Shown one piece after another: positions 1 through 7,454 of a stretch of 12,969 nucleotides of DNA (position 1 is the stretch's first letter; each line of letters starts with the position of its first letter). The notes below the pieces were generated by a model. It was not told the origin of the DNA and did not search any database. It saw nothing but the letters and a program-made list of their open reading frames with translations. Source of the DNA: Anaerolineae bacterium (GTDB taxonomy: Bacteria; Chloroflexota; Anaerolineae; B4-G1; SLSP01); contig JAFGSL010000310.1 of assembly GCA_016934645.1 (NCBI GenBank), positions 1 through 12,969 on the forward strand, given 5' to 3'. The translations under genes were made by a program, and so were the position numbers.

Positions 1-52
1 CAAGTATGGTTAAAAATGGCTCTTTTACAATCTAATATCCGGCCCATTGCGA

Positions 53-130
53 TCTACTGAGTTTGGTTACTCTGTGTCGCTCAGTGGCGATACAGTCGTC
101 ATCGGGGCACCCTTTGTCGGTCTGACGGAC
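53..130 (+). pseudogene. Out-of-frame FG-GAP blade fragment, 5' remnant of the first propeller gene
   Basis: Frame +2 reads STEFGYSVSLSGDTVVIGAP followed by FVGLTD. This is the first half of an FG-GAP blade of the same type as the downstream repeats. It then runs into a TAG at 137-139. The second half of the same blade ([14 protein letters not shown]) continues in frame +3 from 132. Removing one base near 131 restores a continuous blade. Bases 1-52 contain stops in all three forward frames (TGA 58-60, TAA 11-13, TAA 33-35), and I could not align them to the repeat. Either the 5' part of the gene is decayed, or the sequence is unreliable at what may be a contig edge. Confidence 0.6.
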
Positions 131-2420
131 GAATTATAGCCAGGAGGGCGCAGCATATGTCTTTTACCGTAACCGGGATGGGGCAGACGCCTGGGGGCAA
201 GTCGCCAAACTTACCGCCAATGACGCCGCAGTATGCGCTTACTTTGGCGGATCCATATCGATTAGCGGCGACACAGTCATCGTTGGTGCGCGGGGTGCTA
301 GCATCAATGGCAACACCGCTCAAGGCGCAGCCTATGTGTTCTACCGCAACCAAGGTGGAGCAGATGCGTGGGGGCAGGTTGCCGGGATCACTGCTACCGA
401 TGGCCTGGGATCGGATAACTTTGGCAGTTCCGTGTCGGTGAGCGGCGATACGGTCATAGTCGGGGCGGGCGGGGTCAACATCAACGAGGGCGCAGCCTAC
501 GTGTTCTATCGCAACCAAGGCGGCGCCGATACCTGGGGGCAGATTGCTAAGCTGACCGCTGACAATAGCGTAGTGGGGGATCACTTTGGTGAATCCGTAT
601 CGGTTAGCGGCGACACAGCCATCATTGGTGCGTGGGGCGCTGACGTCGGCGATAACTATACCGCAGGTGCGGCCCACATCTTTTCTCGTGACCAAGGCGG
701 GAACGATGCCTGGGGTCAGGTGACGAAACTCACTGCCGACAACACAGGCCGAGAGAGTTTTGGCATCTCTGTGTCGGTCCAGGATGATATCGCCGTCGTC
801 GGAGAGAATGACAGCGAATCTTCCAACCATTTCCGGGGCGCAGCTTACGTCTTCTATCGCAACCTGGGTGGTTCTGATGCTTGGGGCCAGGTGACCAAAC
901 TGACCGCCTCCGATGGCTCAGACGAAGATGAGTTTGGCGCCTCCATATCGCTCAGTGATCACACAGCCGTCATCGGTGCCAGGAAAGCTTACTGGGGCAG
1001 CGAGTATGCTCACGGCGCAGCCTACGTTTTTGCGTCGACGGATTGCACTCCTCTGACGGATGTATCCATCGCTGGCCCCATCGGCGTCACCAGCACCCTC
1101 TATATCGGCGCGGACTACCATTTCCAGGGAGTCACGACGCCGACAAGCGCCACTTTACCGATCACCTACACCTGGATGCCGGCCCCAGTTTCAGGACAAG
1201 GCACCGCAGAAACCGTGTATCGCTGGACAACGCCGGGAACATACACAGTGACCCTTACAGTGGCGAACTGCCCGCCGCTTCTAACGGTGTTAAAGGCGAC
1301 CCGACAGGTGGTGATTAAAAGGCAAGAGCTATCACACCCCATTTACCTGCCGCTGGTGATACGTGACTATCCGCCGAACACTCCACCCAATATGTCATCC
1401 AGTCCTATACCGGACGACGATGCTACTAACCAGGGGATATATTCCACCATCCTCAGTTGGGAGGGGGGTGACCCTAATGCCGGTGATCGCGTGACCTACG
1501 ACGTGTATTTCGAGGTTGACAATGCTTCGCCGGCAATCCTTCGCTCAGATAATCAGTCTGACACCCATTATGATCCGGGGACGCTGGCTCCTAACACGCA
1601 TTACTATTGGAAGATCGTGGCCCAGGACAACCGCGGAGCTATTACGGAAGGGCCCGTATGGAACTTCACCACGGGTGCTGCCCCTCCTCCCAGCGAGACG
1701 GTTTTTGTGCCCGCCGGAGAATTCCAGATGGGCTGCGACCCAGCCCATAATGGCGGCTTCAGTTGCGAGAGTCACGAACTACCACTGCACACCGTTTACC
1801 TGGATGCCTACACGATAGAAAAATACGAAGTGACCAATGCCCAATACCGCGCCTGTGTGAATGCCGGCGTGTGCAACTGGCCCGCGTATAATTACTCTTA
1901 TACCCGTCCCGCGTACTTCGACAATCCCATTTACAACCAGTACCCCGTCATTTACGTCTCGTGGACCGATGCTAATACCTACTGTGCGTGGATGGGCAAA
2001 CGCTTGCCGACAGAGGCGGAATGGGAGAAGGCCGCGCGCGGAACCACAGTGCGCGCTTACCCGTGGGGCGACACAGCGCCGGATTGCTCGCGGGTGAACT
2101 ATGCATCTAGTTGGAGTAATGCATGTGTAGGCGATACCAGCCAAGTGGGTAATTATCTCACCGGAGCCAGCCCTTACAGCGCGCTGGATATGACGGGCAA
2201 TGTATGGGAATGGGTGAACGATTGGTATGATGCCAGCTATTACGGCAGTTCACCTTACGCGAATCCACAGGGACCAGCCAGTGGAGTTCATCGTGTGCTG
2301 CGCGGCGGTGGGTATCTCAACGACGCGATGCACATCCGCACAGCTCTCCGTCTTGGGAGCGGGGCTACGTATCGTGGTGAAGGCTTAGGTTTTCGCTGTG
2401 CGCGCACGTCAGGGCAATAG
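126..2420 (+). CDS. Exported FG-GAP propeller / PKD-like / FN3-like / SUMF1-fold protein, 5' end broken
   Basis: This is a secreted multidomain protein of unknown ligand. In order: the second half of one FG-GAP blade (132-200), five more FG-GAP repeats starting at 201, 378, 543, 720 and 891, a PKD-like Ig domain (about 1047-1320), a YLPLVIR motif (1344-1364), an FN3-like domain (about 1374-1680) and a SUMF1/FGE-fold domain (about 1701-2417). The last contains [15 protein letters not shown] and GNVWEW. The expected FGE cysteine pair after RGG is absent (RGGGYLNDAMH), so sulfatase-activating activity is unlikely. The frame is open from 126 with no initiation codon until a GTG at 336, which lies inside a blade (the V of AYVFYR). 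That GTG is therefore not a credible natural start. The signal peptide and at least one blade are missing upstream, where a frameshift falls near 131. It is probably a pseudogene or sequencing-damaged copy of the paralogue at 2586-5021. Domain calls are by eye. Confidence 0.75.
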   Translation, partial: RTNYSQEGAAYVFYRNRDGADAWGQVAKLTANDAAVCAYFGGSISISGDTVIVGARGASINGNTAQGAAYVFYRNQGGADAWGQVAGITATDGLGSDNFGSSVSVSGDTVIVGAGGVNINEGAAYVFYRNQGGADTWGQIAKLTADNSVVGDHFGESVSVSGDTAIIGAWGADVGDNYTAGAAHIFSRDQGGNDAWGQVTKLTADNTGRESFGISVSVQDDIAVVGENDSESSNHFRGAAYVFYRNLGGSDAWGQVTKLTASDGSDEDEFGASISLSDHTAVIGARKAYWGSEYAHGAAYVFASTDCTPLTDVSIAGPIGVTSTLYIGADYHFQGVTTPTSATLPITYTWMPAPVSGQGTAETVYRWTTPGTYTVTLTVANCPPLLTVLKATRQVVIKRQELSHPIYLPLVIRDYPPNTPPNMSSSPIPDDDATNQGIYSTILSWEGGDPNAGDRVTYDVYFEVDNASPAILRSDNQSDTHYDPGTLAPNTHYYWKIVAQDNRGAITEGPVWNFTTGAAPPPSETVFVPAGEFQMGCDPAHNGGFSCESHELPLHTVYLDAYTIEKYEVTNAQYRACVNAGVCNWPAYNYSYTRPAYFDNPIYNQYPVIYVSWTDANTYCAWMGKRLPTEAEWEKAARGTTVRAYPWGDTAPDCSRVNYASSWSNACVGDTSQVGNYLTGASPYSALDMTGNVWEWVNDWYDASYYGSSPYANPQGPASGVHRVLRGGGYLNDAMHIRTALRLGSGATYRGEGLGFRCARTSGQ

Positions 2421-2437
2421 CTATCGGCATTTTCCAG

Positions 2438-2504
2438 AGGTGCAACGCACTTCGCACGGATGTCTGCATCCGCGATGTCTGCATCCGCCAAGTGCGTCAC
2501 ACCT
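2438..2504. repeat. Palindromic intergenic element, copy 1, with internal tandem 15-mers
   Basis: The arms 2438-2452 (AGGTGCAACGCACTT) and 2490-2504 (AAGTGCGTCACACCT) are complementary at 13 of 15 positions. Between them are two tandem 15-base units at 2458-2472 and 2473-2487 that differ only in the first base (G/CGATGTCTGCATCCG). A related copy lies at 5039-5102. No T-run follows the right arm, so it is not a classic intrinsic terminator. It may still act as a 3' hairpin for the upstream gene. Confidence 0.8.
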
Positions 2505-2520
2505 GAGTCCTTAACCACAA

Positions 2521-2554
2521 GGGACGGACCGCTTTCCCAAAGAAGTGCCGTCCC
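2521..2554 (+). other. Hairpin in the leader of the second propeller gene
   Basis: GGGACGG (2521-2527) pairs with CCGTCCC (2548-2554), a 7-bp perfect outer stem. An inner CTTT/AAAG stem (2532-2535 with 2539-2542) is possible. It ends 18 bases before the Shine-Dalgarno. I recognise no riboswitch class. It could be a short leader structure or chance. Confidence 0.35.
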
Positions 2555-2572
2555 ATCAAATTTCACATCACG

Positions 2573-2579
2573 AAAGGAG
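2573..2579 (+). promoter_or_regulatory. Shine-Dalgarno AAAGGAG that sets the start at 2586
   Basis: AAAGGAG ends 6 bases before ATG 2586. The codons after that ATG encode a typical signal peptide. The upstream in-frame ATG at 2460 lies inside the palindromic repeat and has no such site. Confidence 0.8.
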
Positions 2580-2585
2580 TATGGA

Positions 2586-5021
2586 ATGAACACGTTAAGG
2601 ATGCGTAACCGTTTGTTGACGGTATGTCTGGGCCTGGCTCTGCTGTGCCTGGGCAGCCGCGCGTGGCAGCCGGTCCACGGCGCGATGACCGATCCGCCGG
2701 TACCGGACGGCCTGACCCCGGCGGATTGGCAGGCTCTCCAATCTCAGGTCGCCAAACTCGTCGCTGCAGACGGCGCAGCGAGTGATGAATTTGGCGTCTC
2801 GGTGTCCGTCAGCGGTGACATCGCCGTGGTCGGGTCAAATGCCAATGTCGGCGATAACCAGCGACAGGGAGCGGCCTATGTTTTCTATCGCACCCAAGGC
2901 GGCATGAACGCTTGGGGCCAGGTCGCCAAGCTCGTTGCTGCCGACGGGGCGGAGGACGACTACTTTGGTATCTCCGTGGCGGTCAACGGTGATACCATCG
3001 TTGTCGGCGCACCCGGGAAGGATGGTGGGTACATTTACCAGGGTGCAGCCTATATTTTCTACCAGAATCGAGACGGGGCAGACTCATGGAGGCAGGCTGC
3101 CAAGCTCACCGCCGTCGATAGTGTACCATCGGATGGTTTTGGGCGATCTGTGGCAGTCAGCGGCGATACAGTCATTGTCGGGGACCCATTCGGCGGTGAT
3201 GTTAAACAGGGTACGGCCTATATCTTCTATCGTGACCATGGCGGAGCTGATGCCTGGGGCCAAGTTATCAAGATCACCGCCGACATTGGCGCGGCGCTGG
3301 ACTCCTTTGGTGCTTCCGTGTCGGTCAGCGGCGACACAGTTGTGGTTGGAGCACCGTGGGCTGACGTCAGCGGCAACTTCAATCAAGGCGCGGCCTACGT
3401 CTTCTACCGCAACTATGGCGGTACTGATACTTGGGAACAAATTATTAAGTTAACTGCCACCGACGGAGAGCGGGCGGATTTATTTGGTAGTTCCGTGTCA
3501 GTCAGCGGCGATATAGCCGTCGTTGGAGCCAATGTTGCCGATGTGGGTAGCAATGCCAATCAGGGTGCAGCCTATGTCTTCTACCGGAACAGGGATGGCG
3601 TGGACGCATGGGGACAGATATCCAAGCTTACAGCTATGGACGGCGCGGCAGAGGATTATTTTGGGGACTCTGTATCGATCAATGGCGACATAATCGTGGT
3701 CGGGGCGCATGGAGTTACTGTGGCTGAGAACCTTGCTCAGGGTGCAGCCTATGTCTTCTATCGTAACCGGGACGGAACTGATGTGTGGGGACAGGGCGCT
3801 AAATTAATCGCTGCCGATGGCGCGACAAATGACCAGTTCGGAGACTCTGTGGCAGCCGGCGACGATATAGCTGTGATTGGGGCATTATCCGCAGACATCA
3901 ACGGCAAGGAGAATCAGGGGGCGACTTACGTCTTTCCGACGGTTTGTATATCGCTGTCAGGTGTGTCCATTGTTGGTCCTATCGGTGTCACCAGCACACT
4001 CTACATCGGTGGAAATTACCATTTCCAAGCCGTCGCAACACCTATCACTGCGACACCACCGATTACCTATGTATGGACACCCCCGCCGGCTACAGGACAG
4101 GGAACAGCAGACGCCGTGTACCGTTGGACGACGCCTGGCACATATACGCTGACCCTCACGGCGGAGAACTGCTCTGCACCTTCGACGGTGGTCACGGCGA
4201 CCAGGGAAGTGATGATCGAGTGGCAGGAATTGCACTATGTTTACCTGCCACTGGCCCTGCGCAATTTTGCACCAGTGGCGCCAGGTGAGATGGTCCTCGT
4301 ACCTGCCGGTGAATTCCAAATGGGCTGCGACCCGGCGCACAACGGTGGCAGTGATTGCCCCTACTATGAGTTACCGCTTCATGCAGTACACCTCGACGCT
4401 TTCTATATCGACAAATACGAAGTGACCAACGCGCAGTACCGCGCCTGTGTGGATGCTGGCGTATGCACCCCACCTGCACAAAGCAGTTCCTATACACATC
4501 CTTCATACTTCGATAATCCCACCTATGACCAGTATCCCGTCATCTACGTTTCGTGGAGCGACGCCAATGCCTACTGCACATGGGCGAGCAAACGCCTACC
4601 CACAGAAGCGGAATGGGAGAAGGCCGCGCGCGGGACTACGCTGCGCACTTACCCGTGGGGTGACGAAGCTCCGGATTGCTCACGGGTGAATGCCACACTT
4701 TACATCAGCAGTTCTACTGTATCTTGTGTAGGTGATACAAGCAAGGTAGGCAACTATACGACCGGCGCCAGTCCTTACAGGGCGTTAGATATGGCGGGCA
4801 ATGTGGCGGAATGGGTTAATGATTGGTTCAACGATGACTATTACAGCAATTCACCTTATGCGAATCCCCCAGGACCAGAGAGTGGAACGAGTCGTGTGTT
4901 ACGGGGAGGGCAATGGGGCCCCATCTCACTGCCCTTCCGCTCCTTCATGCGATTTTATACTACACCAGACATCACCCTCCAGTTTTTGGGGTTCCGTTGC
5001 GCGCGCACGTCGGAGCAATAG
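2586..5021 (+). CDS. Exported seven-bladed FG-GAP propeller / PKD-like / SUMF1-fold protein
   Basis: 811 residues, predicted exported; the ligand is unknown. A Sec signal peptide (positive MNTLRMRNR, then a Leu-rich core) probably ends near residue 33. Seven FG-GAP repeats of about 57 residues fill 55-451, each on the pattern KLxAxDGxxxDxFGx[23 protein letters not shown]. Seven is the number for a closed integrin-alpha-like propeller. A PKD-like domain follows (about 455-548, ending in [16 protein letters not shown]), then YVYLPLALR (551-559). A SUMF1/FGE-fold domain spans 569-811, with [15 protein letters not shown] and GNVAEW. After RGGQW (773-777) there are no cysteines in the region where FGE carries its catalytic pair, so I read it as a noncatalytic, lectin-like relative. 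It is paralogous to the gene before it but lacks that gene's FN3-like domain. A role in surface binding is inference only. Confidence 0.88.
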   Translation: MNTLRMRNRLLTVCLGLALLCLGSRAWQPVHGAMTDPPVPDGLTPADWQALQSQVAKLVAADGAASDEFGVSVSVSGDIAVVGSNANVGDNQRQGAAYVFYRTQGGMNAWGQVAKLVAADGAEDDYFGISVAVNGDTIVVGAPGKDGGYIYQGAAYIFYQNRDGADSWRQAAKLTAVDSVPSDGFGRSVAVSGDTVIVGDPFGGDVKQGTAYIFYRDHGGADAWGQVIKITADIGAALDSFGASVSVSGDTVVVGAPWADVSGNFNQGAAYVFYRNYGGTDTWEQIIKLTATDGERADLFGSSVSVSGDIAVVGANVADVGSNANQGAAYVFYRNRDGVDAWGQISKLTAMDGAAEDYFGDSVSINGDIIVVGAHGVTVAENLAQGAAYVFYRNRDGTDVWGQGAKLIAADGATNDQFGDSVAAGDDIAVIGALSADINGKENQGATYVFPTVCISLSGVSIVGPIGVTSTLYIGGNYHFQAVATPITATPPITYVWTPPPATGQGTADAVYRWTTPGTYTLTLTAENCSAPSTVVTATREVMIEWQELHYVYLPLALRNFAPVAPGEMVLVPAGEFQMGCDPAHNGGSDCPYYELPLHAVHLDAFYIDKYEVTNAQYRACVDAGVCTPPAQSSSYTHPSYFDNPTYDQYPVIYVSWSDANAYCTWASKRLPTEAEWEKAARGTTLRTYPWGDEAPDCSRVNATLYISSSTVSCVGDTSKVGNYTTGASPYRALDMAGNVAEWVNDWFNDDYYSNSPYANPPGPESGTSRVLRGGQWGPISLPFRSFMRFYTTPDITLQFLGFRCARTSEQ

Positions 5022-5038
5022 TCATTAGCATTTTCAAG

Positions 5039-5102
5039 AGGTGCGACGCACCGGGCGGATGTCCGCATCCGCGATGTCTGCATCCGGCAGCGCGTCGCAC
5101 CT
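5039..5102. repeat. Palindromic intergenic element, copy 2
   Basis: The arms AGGTGCGACGC (5039-5049) and GCGTCGCACCT (5092-5102) are perfectly complementary over 11 bp. The interior holds the same two tandem 15-mers as copy 1, at 5057-5071 and 5072-5086. The first unit is itself a CGGATG...CATCCG hairpin. Similarity to copy 1 continues to the left (GCATTTTC, CAATAG) into the last codons of the two paralogous genes. Confidence 0.82.
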
Positions 5103-5158
5103 GAAGTCAAGCTCGTTGTATTGTTCATTAGGTCAATCTTAACAAAGGAGATGAAACC

Positions 5159-6376
5159 ATGAAGGAACGCAGATACGACATTGACTGGATGCGAGTCATC
5201 GCGATGTTGGGTGTCTTTGTTTTGCATTGCACCCGCTTTTTCTGTACGGAAGATTGGCACGTCAAAGCGCCGGTGGAACAACAAAACGATATATGGGCGG
5301 TGATGCGCGGCATTTTCCTCTGGCTGTGGCTGATGGAAATGTTCTTCTTTGCCGCCGGATTCGCCACCAACTACGTGTTGAGGCGGCGAACGACACGACA
5401 ATACCTCGTCGAGCGATTCAAGCGGATCGTGATTCCTATGTACACGGTAGGCCTGTTCATCCTCGTCGTGCCGCAAGCCTACTTTGAGGCCGTCACGCAC
5501 GGGCAGTTTACCGGCACGTTCTGGCAGTATTTGCCTACCTACTTTCGCAGTCTGCCCGGCAATATTTTCACTCTTCCCATCCTTCGCTACCCCCTCTCCT
5601 TCGTACCCTATGGATTCACCGGCCATTTATGGTTCAATCAGATGCTCATTGTGGTGACCGTGCTCACACTGCCGGTGCTCCTCTTCCTCAAATCTGAGCG
5701 AGGAGTGCGCTTCATCGACCGGTTGGCGGGATGGGCATCGCGCCGGGGAGGCATATTTCTGTTCATAATTCCGCTTTACCTTGTCCGCATGGGTACCCGC
5801 TGGCTTCCCGTGACAGGCGGCCGGACGTGGGGCGAGACCCTCTGGTTTGCGCTGTATTTCATCTACGGCTACATCATCGCCGGAGACGATCGCTTCACCG
5901 CAAGCATCAAACGCCACGGCTGGTTCTGTCTGCCGATGTGGTTTGTATTTTTCATAGCCCTGGCCGGCGGGGCGTTATTCGCGTTGGGCTTCGATGGCGG
6001 CATACCCGGTCAAGGCTTTTCACTCGGTTACTTCCTCTATGAAACAGCCTGGAGCATTTCCAGTTGGAGCGCAACCGTCTTCCTGTTAAGTCTGGCGGCC
6101 AAGTATCTGAATTCCAACAGCAAGTTTCTGGCTTACAGCAATGAAGCCGTCCTGCCCTTCTATCTATTTCACCAGACCGTGATCCTGACCGTCGGATGGT
6201 TTATCGTCCCGTTGGAGATGGGTGTCCTGGCGAAGTTTTTCCTCATCTTGCTGATTTCCTTCCCTACAGTTTTGTTACTGTACGAGGTGTTTGTCCGACG
6301 CATCAACTTCATGCGCTTCTTGTTCGGGATGGCGACATTAAAGAAACAACCGGCTGCACCTGGAGGACAACCATAG
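5159..6376 (+). CDS. Acyltransferase family 3 integral membrane protein
   Basis: 405 residues, very hydrophobic, with about ten predicted membrane segments, within the usual size range of the family. The N-terminus RRYDIDWMRVIAMLGVFVLH carries the R-X10-H motif of acyltransferase-3 proteins (R12 and H23), the signature tied to acyl transfer across the membrane in O-antigen acetylases such as OafB. A basic loop (VLRRRTTRQYLVERFKRIV) follows the second segment, as is usual. Such enzymes move acetyl or other acyl groups onto extracytoplasmic sugars, peptidoglycan, lipids or antibiotics. Nothing here identifies the acceptor, and no glycosyltransferase or polysaccharide gene is adjacent. The start is fixed by AAAGGAG at 5144-5150, 8 bases before ATG 5159. 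It is 137 bp after the propeller gene and 108 bp before the pst-like cluster, and is likely transcribed separately from the latter. Confidence 0.87.
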   Translation: MKERRYDIDWMRVIAMLGVFVLHCTRFFCTEDWHVKAPVEQQNDIWAVMRGIFLWLWLMEMFFFAAGFATNYVLRRRTTRQYLVERFKRIVIPMYTVGLFILVVPQAYFEAVTHGQFTGTFWQYLPTYFRSLPGNIFTLPILRYPLSFVPYGFTGHLWFNQMLIVVTVLTLPVLLFLKSERGVRFIDRLAGWASRRGGIFLFIIPLYLVRMGTRWLPVTGGRTWGETLWFALYFIYGYIIAGDDRFTASIKRHGWFCLPMWFVFFIALAGGALFALGFDGGIPGQGFSLGYFLYETAWSISSWSATVFLLSLAAKYLNSNSKFLAYSNEAVLPFYLFHQTVILTVGWFIVPLEMGVLAKFFLILLISFPTVLLLYEVFVRRINFMRFLFGMATLKKQPAAPGGQP

Positions 6377-6435
6377 CACATTAGTACCGTCTATTTCTTC
6401 AATCCGTGGTGTTCCTCTGCGGTGAATCATTACAG

Positions 6436-6444
6436 TGCTATAAT
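6436..6444 (+). promoter_or_regulatory. Candidate extended -10 promoter of the pst-like cluster
   Basis: TGCTATAAT matches a consensus extended -10 (TG-N-TATAAT) 40 bases before ATG 6485. The region 17 bases upstream has no good -35 hexamer, which is tolerated for extended -10 promoters. I saw no convincing Pho-box direct repeats nearby. Confidence 0.5.
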
Positions 6445-6470
6445 GCACCTGGCATTCAAATCACGAAAGT

Positions 6471-6476
6471 GGAGGG
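6471..6476 (+). promoter_or_regulatory. Shine-Dalgarno GGAGGG that sets the pstS-like start
   Basis: GGAGGG ends 8 bases before ATG 6485, which opens a lipoprotein signal peptide. The upstream in-frame GTG at 6422 would place the promoter inside the coding sequence and the signal sequence internally, so it is rejected. Confidence 0.8.
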
Positions 6477-6484
6477 TTAACATC

Positions 6485-7447
6485 ATGAAGAAAATGCTGT
6501 GTGTCCTCGCCGTGTGCGGATTGCTCGGTTTGGCGCTAAGCGGCTGTGGCGGAAAACAGTCTGCGTCAGACGGCGACGGCCTGCAGGGCGACATTGCCAT
6601 CTCCGGCGCGTGGGCGCTGTACCCGATGGTGGTCACGTGGAGTGAAGAGTTCCAGAAGGTCTATCCTGACGTGCAGTTCGACATCTCGGCGGGCGGCGCG
6701 GGCAAAGGGATGGCCGATGCACTGGGCGGCGCGGTCGACATCGGCATGGTGTCCCGCGACATCCAACCCGTCGAAGTGGAGCAAGGCGCTTTCCGCGTGC
6801 AGGTGACGCGCGACGCCGTCCTGCCCACCATCAGCGCGAACAATCCCCACCTGGCCCGCCTGCAAGCCGGCGGTGCGACGCAGACCGTGTTGAAGGGCAT
6901 CTGGCACGGTGAAATCACGACCTGGGGTGAAGTCCTCGGCGATCCCGCCATCACCGACGAAATCCACGTCTACACCCGCTCGGACGCCTGCGGCGCGGCG
7001 GAAACCTGGGCGGGGTTCCTGGGCGGACTCAAGCAGGAAGACCTGCAAGGCGTAGCCGTCTACGGCGATCCCGGACTCGCCAGCGCCGTCACGCAGGACC
7101 CGCTGGGGATCGGCTACAACAACCTCAACTTCGCCTACGATGCCGACAGCGGCAAGCCGGTGGAGGGGCTGCAAATTCTACCCCTCGATCGCAATGACAA
7201 CGCCGCCATCGACGACGCCGAAGATTTCTACACCATTAAGAAGGACGTTATGGCCGCCATCGCCGACGGGCGCTATCCGTCTCCCCCGGCGCGCACGCTC
7301 AATCTCGTCACCAAGGGCAAACCCACCGGCATCACACTGGCCTTCATCGAATGGGTGCTCACCGATGGTCAGGCGTTTGTGGAATCCACCGGCTACATCC
7401 CCCTCACAAACACAGAACTGGAAGCCGAACTGGCGAACCTGAAGTAA
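6485..7447 (+). CDS. pstS: PstS-like oxyanion-binding lipoprotein of an ABC importer
   Basis: 320 residues. The lipoprotein signal MKKMLCVLAVCGLLGLALSGC has lipobox LSGC with lipidated Cys21, so the protein is anchored outside the membrane. PstS-family landmarks are GAWALYP (41-47), the glycine-rich SAGGAGKG (68-75), VDIGMVSRD (84-92), TRSDACGAAETW (164-175) and GIGY (208-211). The expected role is to capture phosphate and pass it to the PstC/PstA channel. Compared with E. coli PstS, several anion-contacting side chains appear changed: the RSDGSGT loop is RSDACGA here (Ser to Cys169, Thr to Ala171) and the N-terminal Thr-Phe pair is Leu45-Tyr46. This occurs in PstS-like subfamilies, so phosphate is likely but another oxyanion is possible. 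It is first in the cluster, 7 bp before pstC. Confidence 0.85.
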   Translation: MKKMLCVLAVCGLLGLALSGCGGKQSASDGDGLQGDIAISGAWALYPMVVTWSEEFQKVYPDVQFDISAGGAGKGMADALGGAVDIGMVSRDIQPVEVEQGAFRVQVTRDAVLPTISANNPHLARLQAGGATQTVLKGIWHGEITTWGEVLGDPAITDEIHVYTRSDACGAAETWAGFLGGLKQEDLQGVAVYGDPGLASAVTQDPLGIGYNNLNFAYDADSGKPVEGLQILPLDRNDNAAIDDAEDFYTIKKDVMAAIADGRYPSPPARTLNLVTKGKPTGITLAFIEWVLTDGQAFVESTGYIPLTNTELEAELANLK

Positions 7448-7454
7448 CGGCGTC

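Noticed and set aside
336..338. GTG as the start of the first propeller gene
   Set aside because: It is the Val codon inside the conserved AYVFYR of a blade, and clear blade homology continues upstream in the same frame to 132.
1701..2417. Sulfatase-activating formylglycine-generating enzyme
   Set aside because: The fold signature is present, but the catalytic cysteine pair is not at the expected place in either paralogue, and no sulfatase gene is nearby.
2458..2487. CRISPR array or other spaced repeat array
   Set aside because: The 15-mers are directly tandem with no spacers and no cas genes. The same applies to the heptamers at 10131-10179.
2460..2585. Upstream in-frame start extending the second propeller gene by 42 residues ([10 protein letters not shown]...)
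   Set aside because: The extension is a translation of the tandem 15-mers in the palindromic repeat. It lacks a ribosome-binding site and would bury the signal peptide. ATG 2586 has AAAGGAG and a signal sequence.
6391..6430. Fragment resembling the AGAGGAACACC style of dispersed repeat upstream of the pst-like promoter
   Set aside because: No complementary arm is present, so it is too short and weak to call as a repeat from this window alone.
6422..6484. GTG start for the pstS-like gene
   Set aside because: It would place the -10 promoter inside the gene and add residues before a textbook lipoprotein signal peptide that has its own ribosome-binding site at ATG 6485.
6377..6484. Pho box controlling the pst-like cluster
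   Set aside because: No pair of CTGTCAT-like direct repeats at 11-base spacing was seen.
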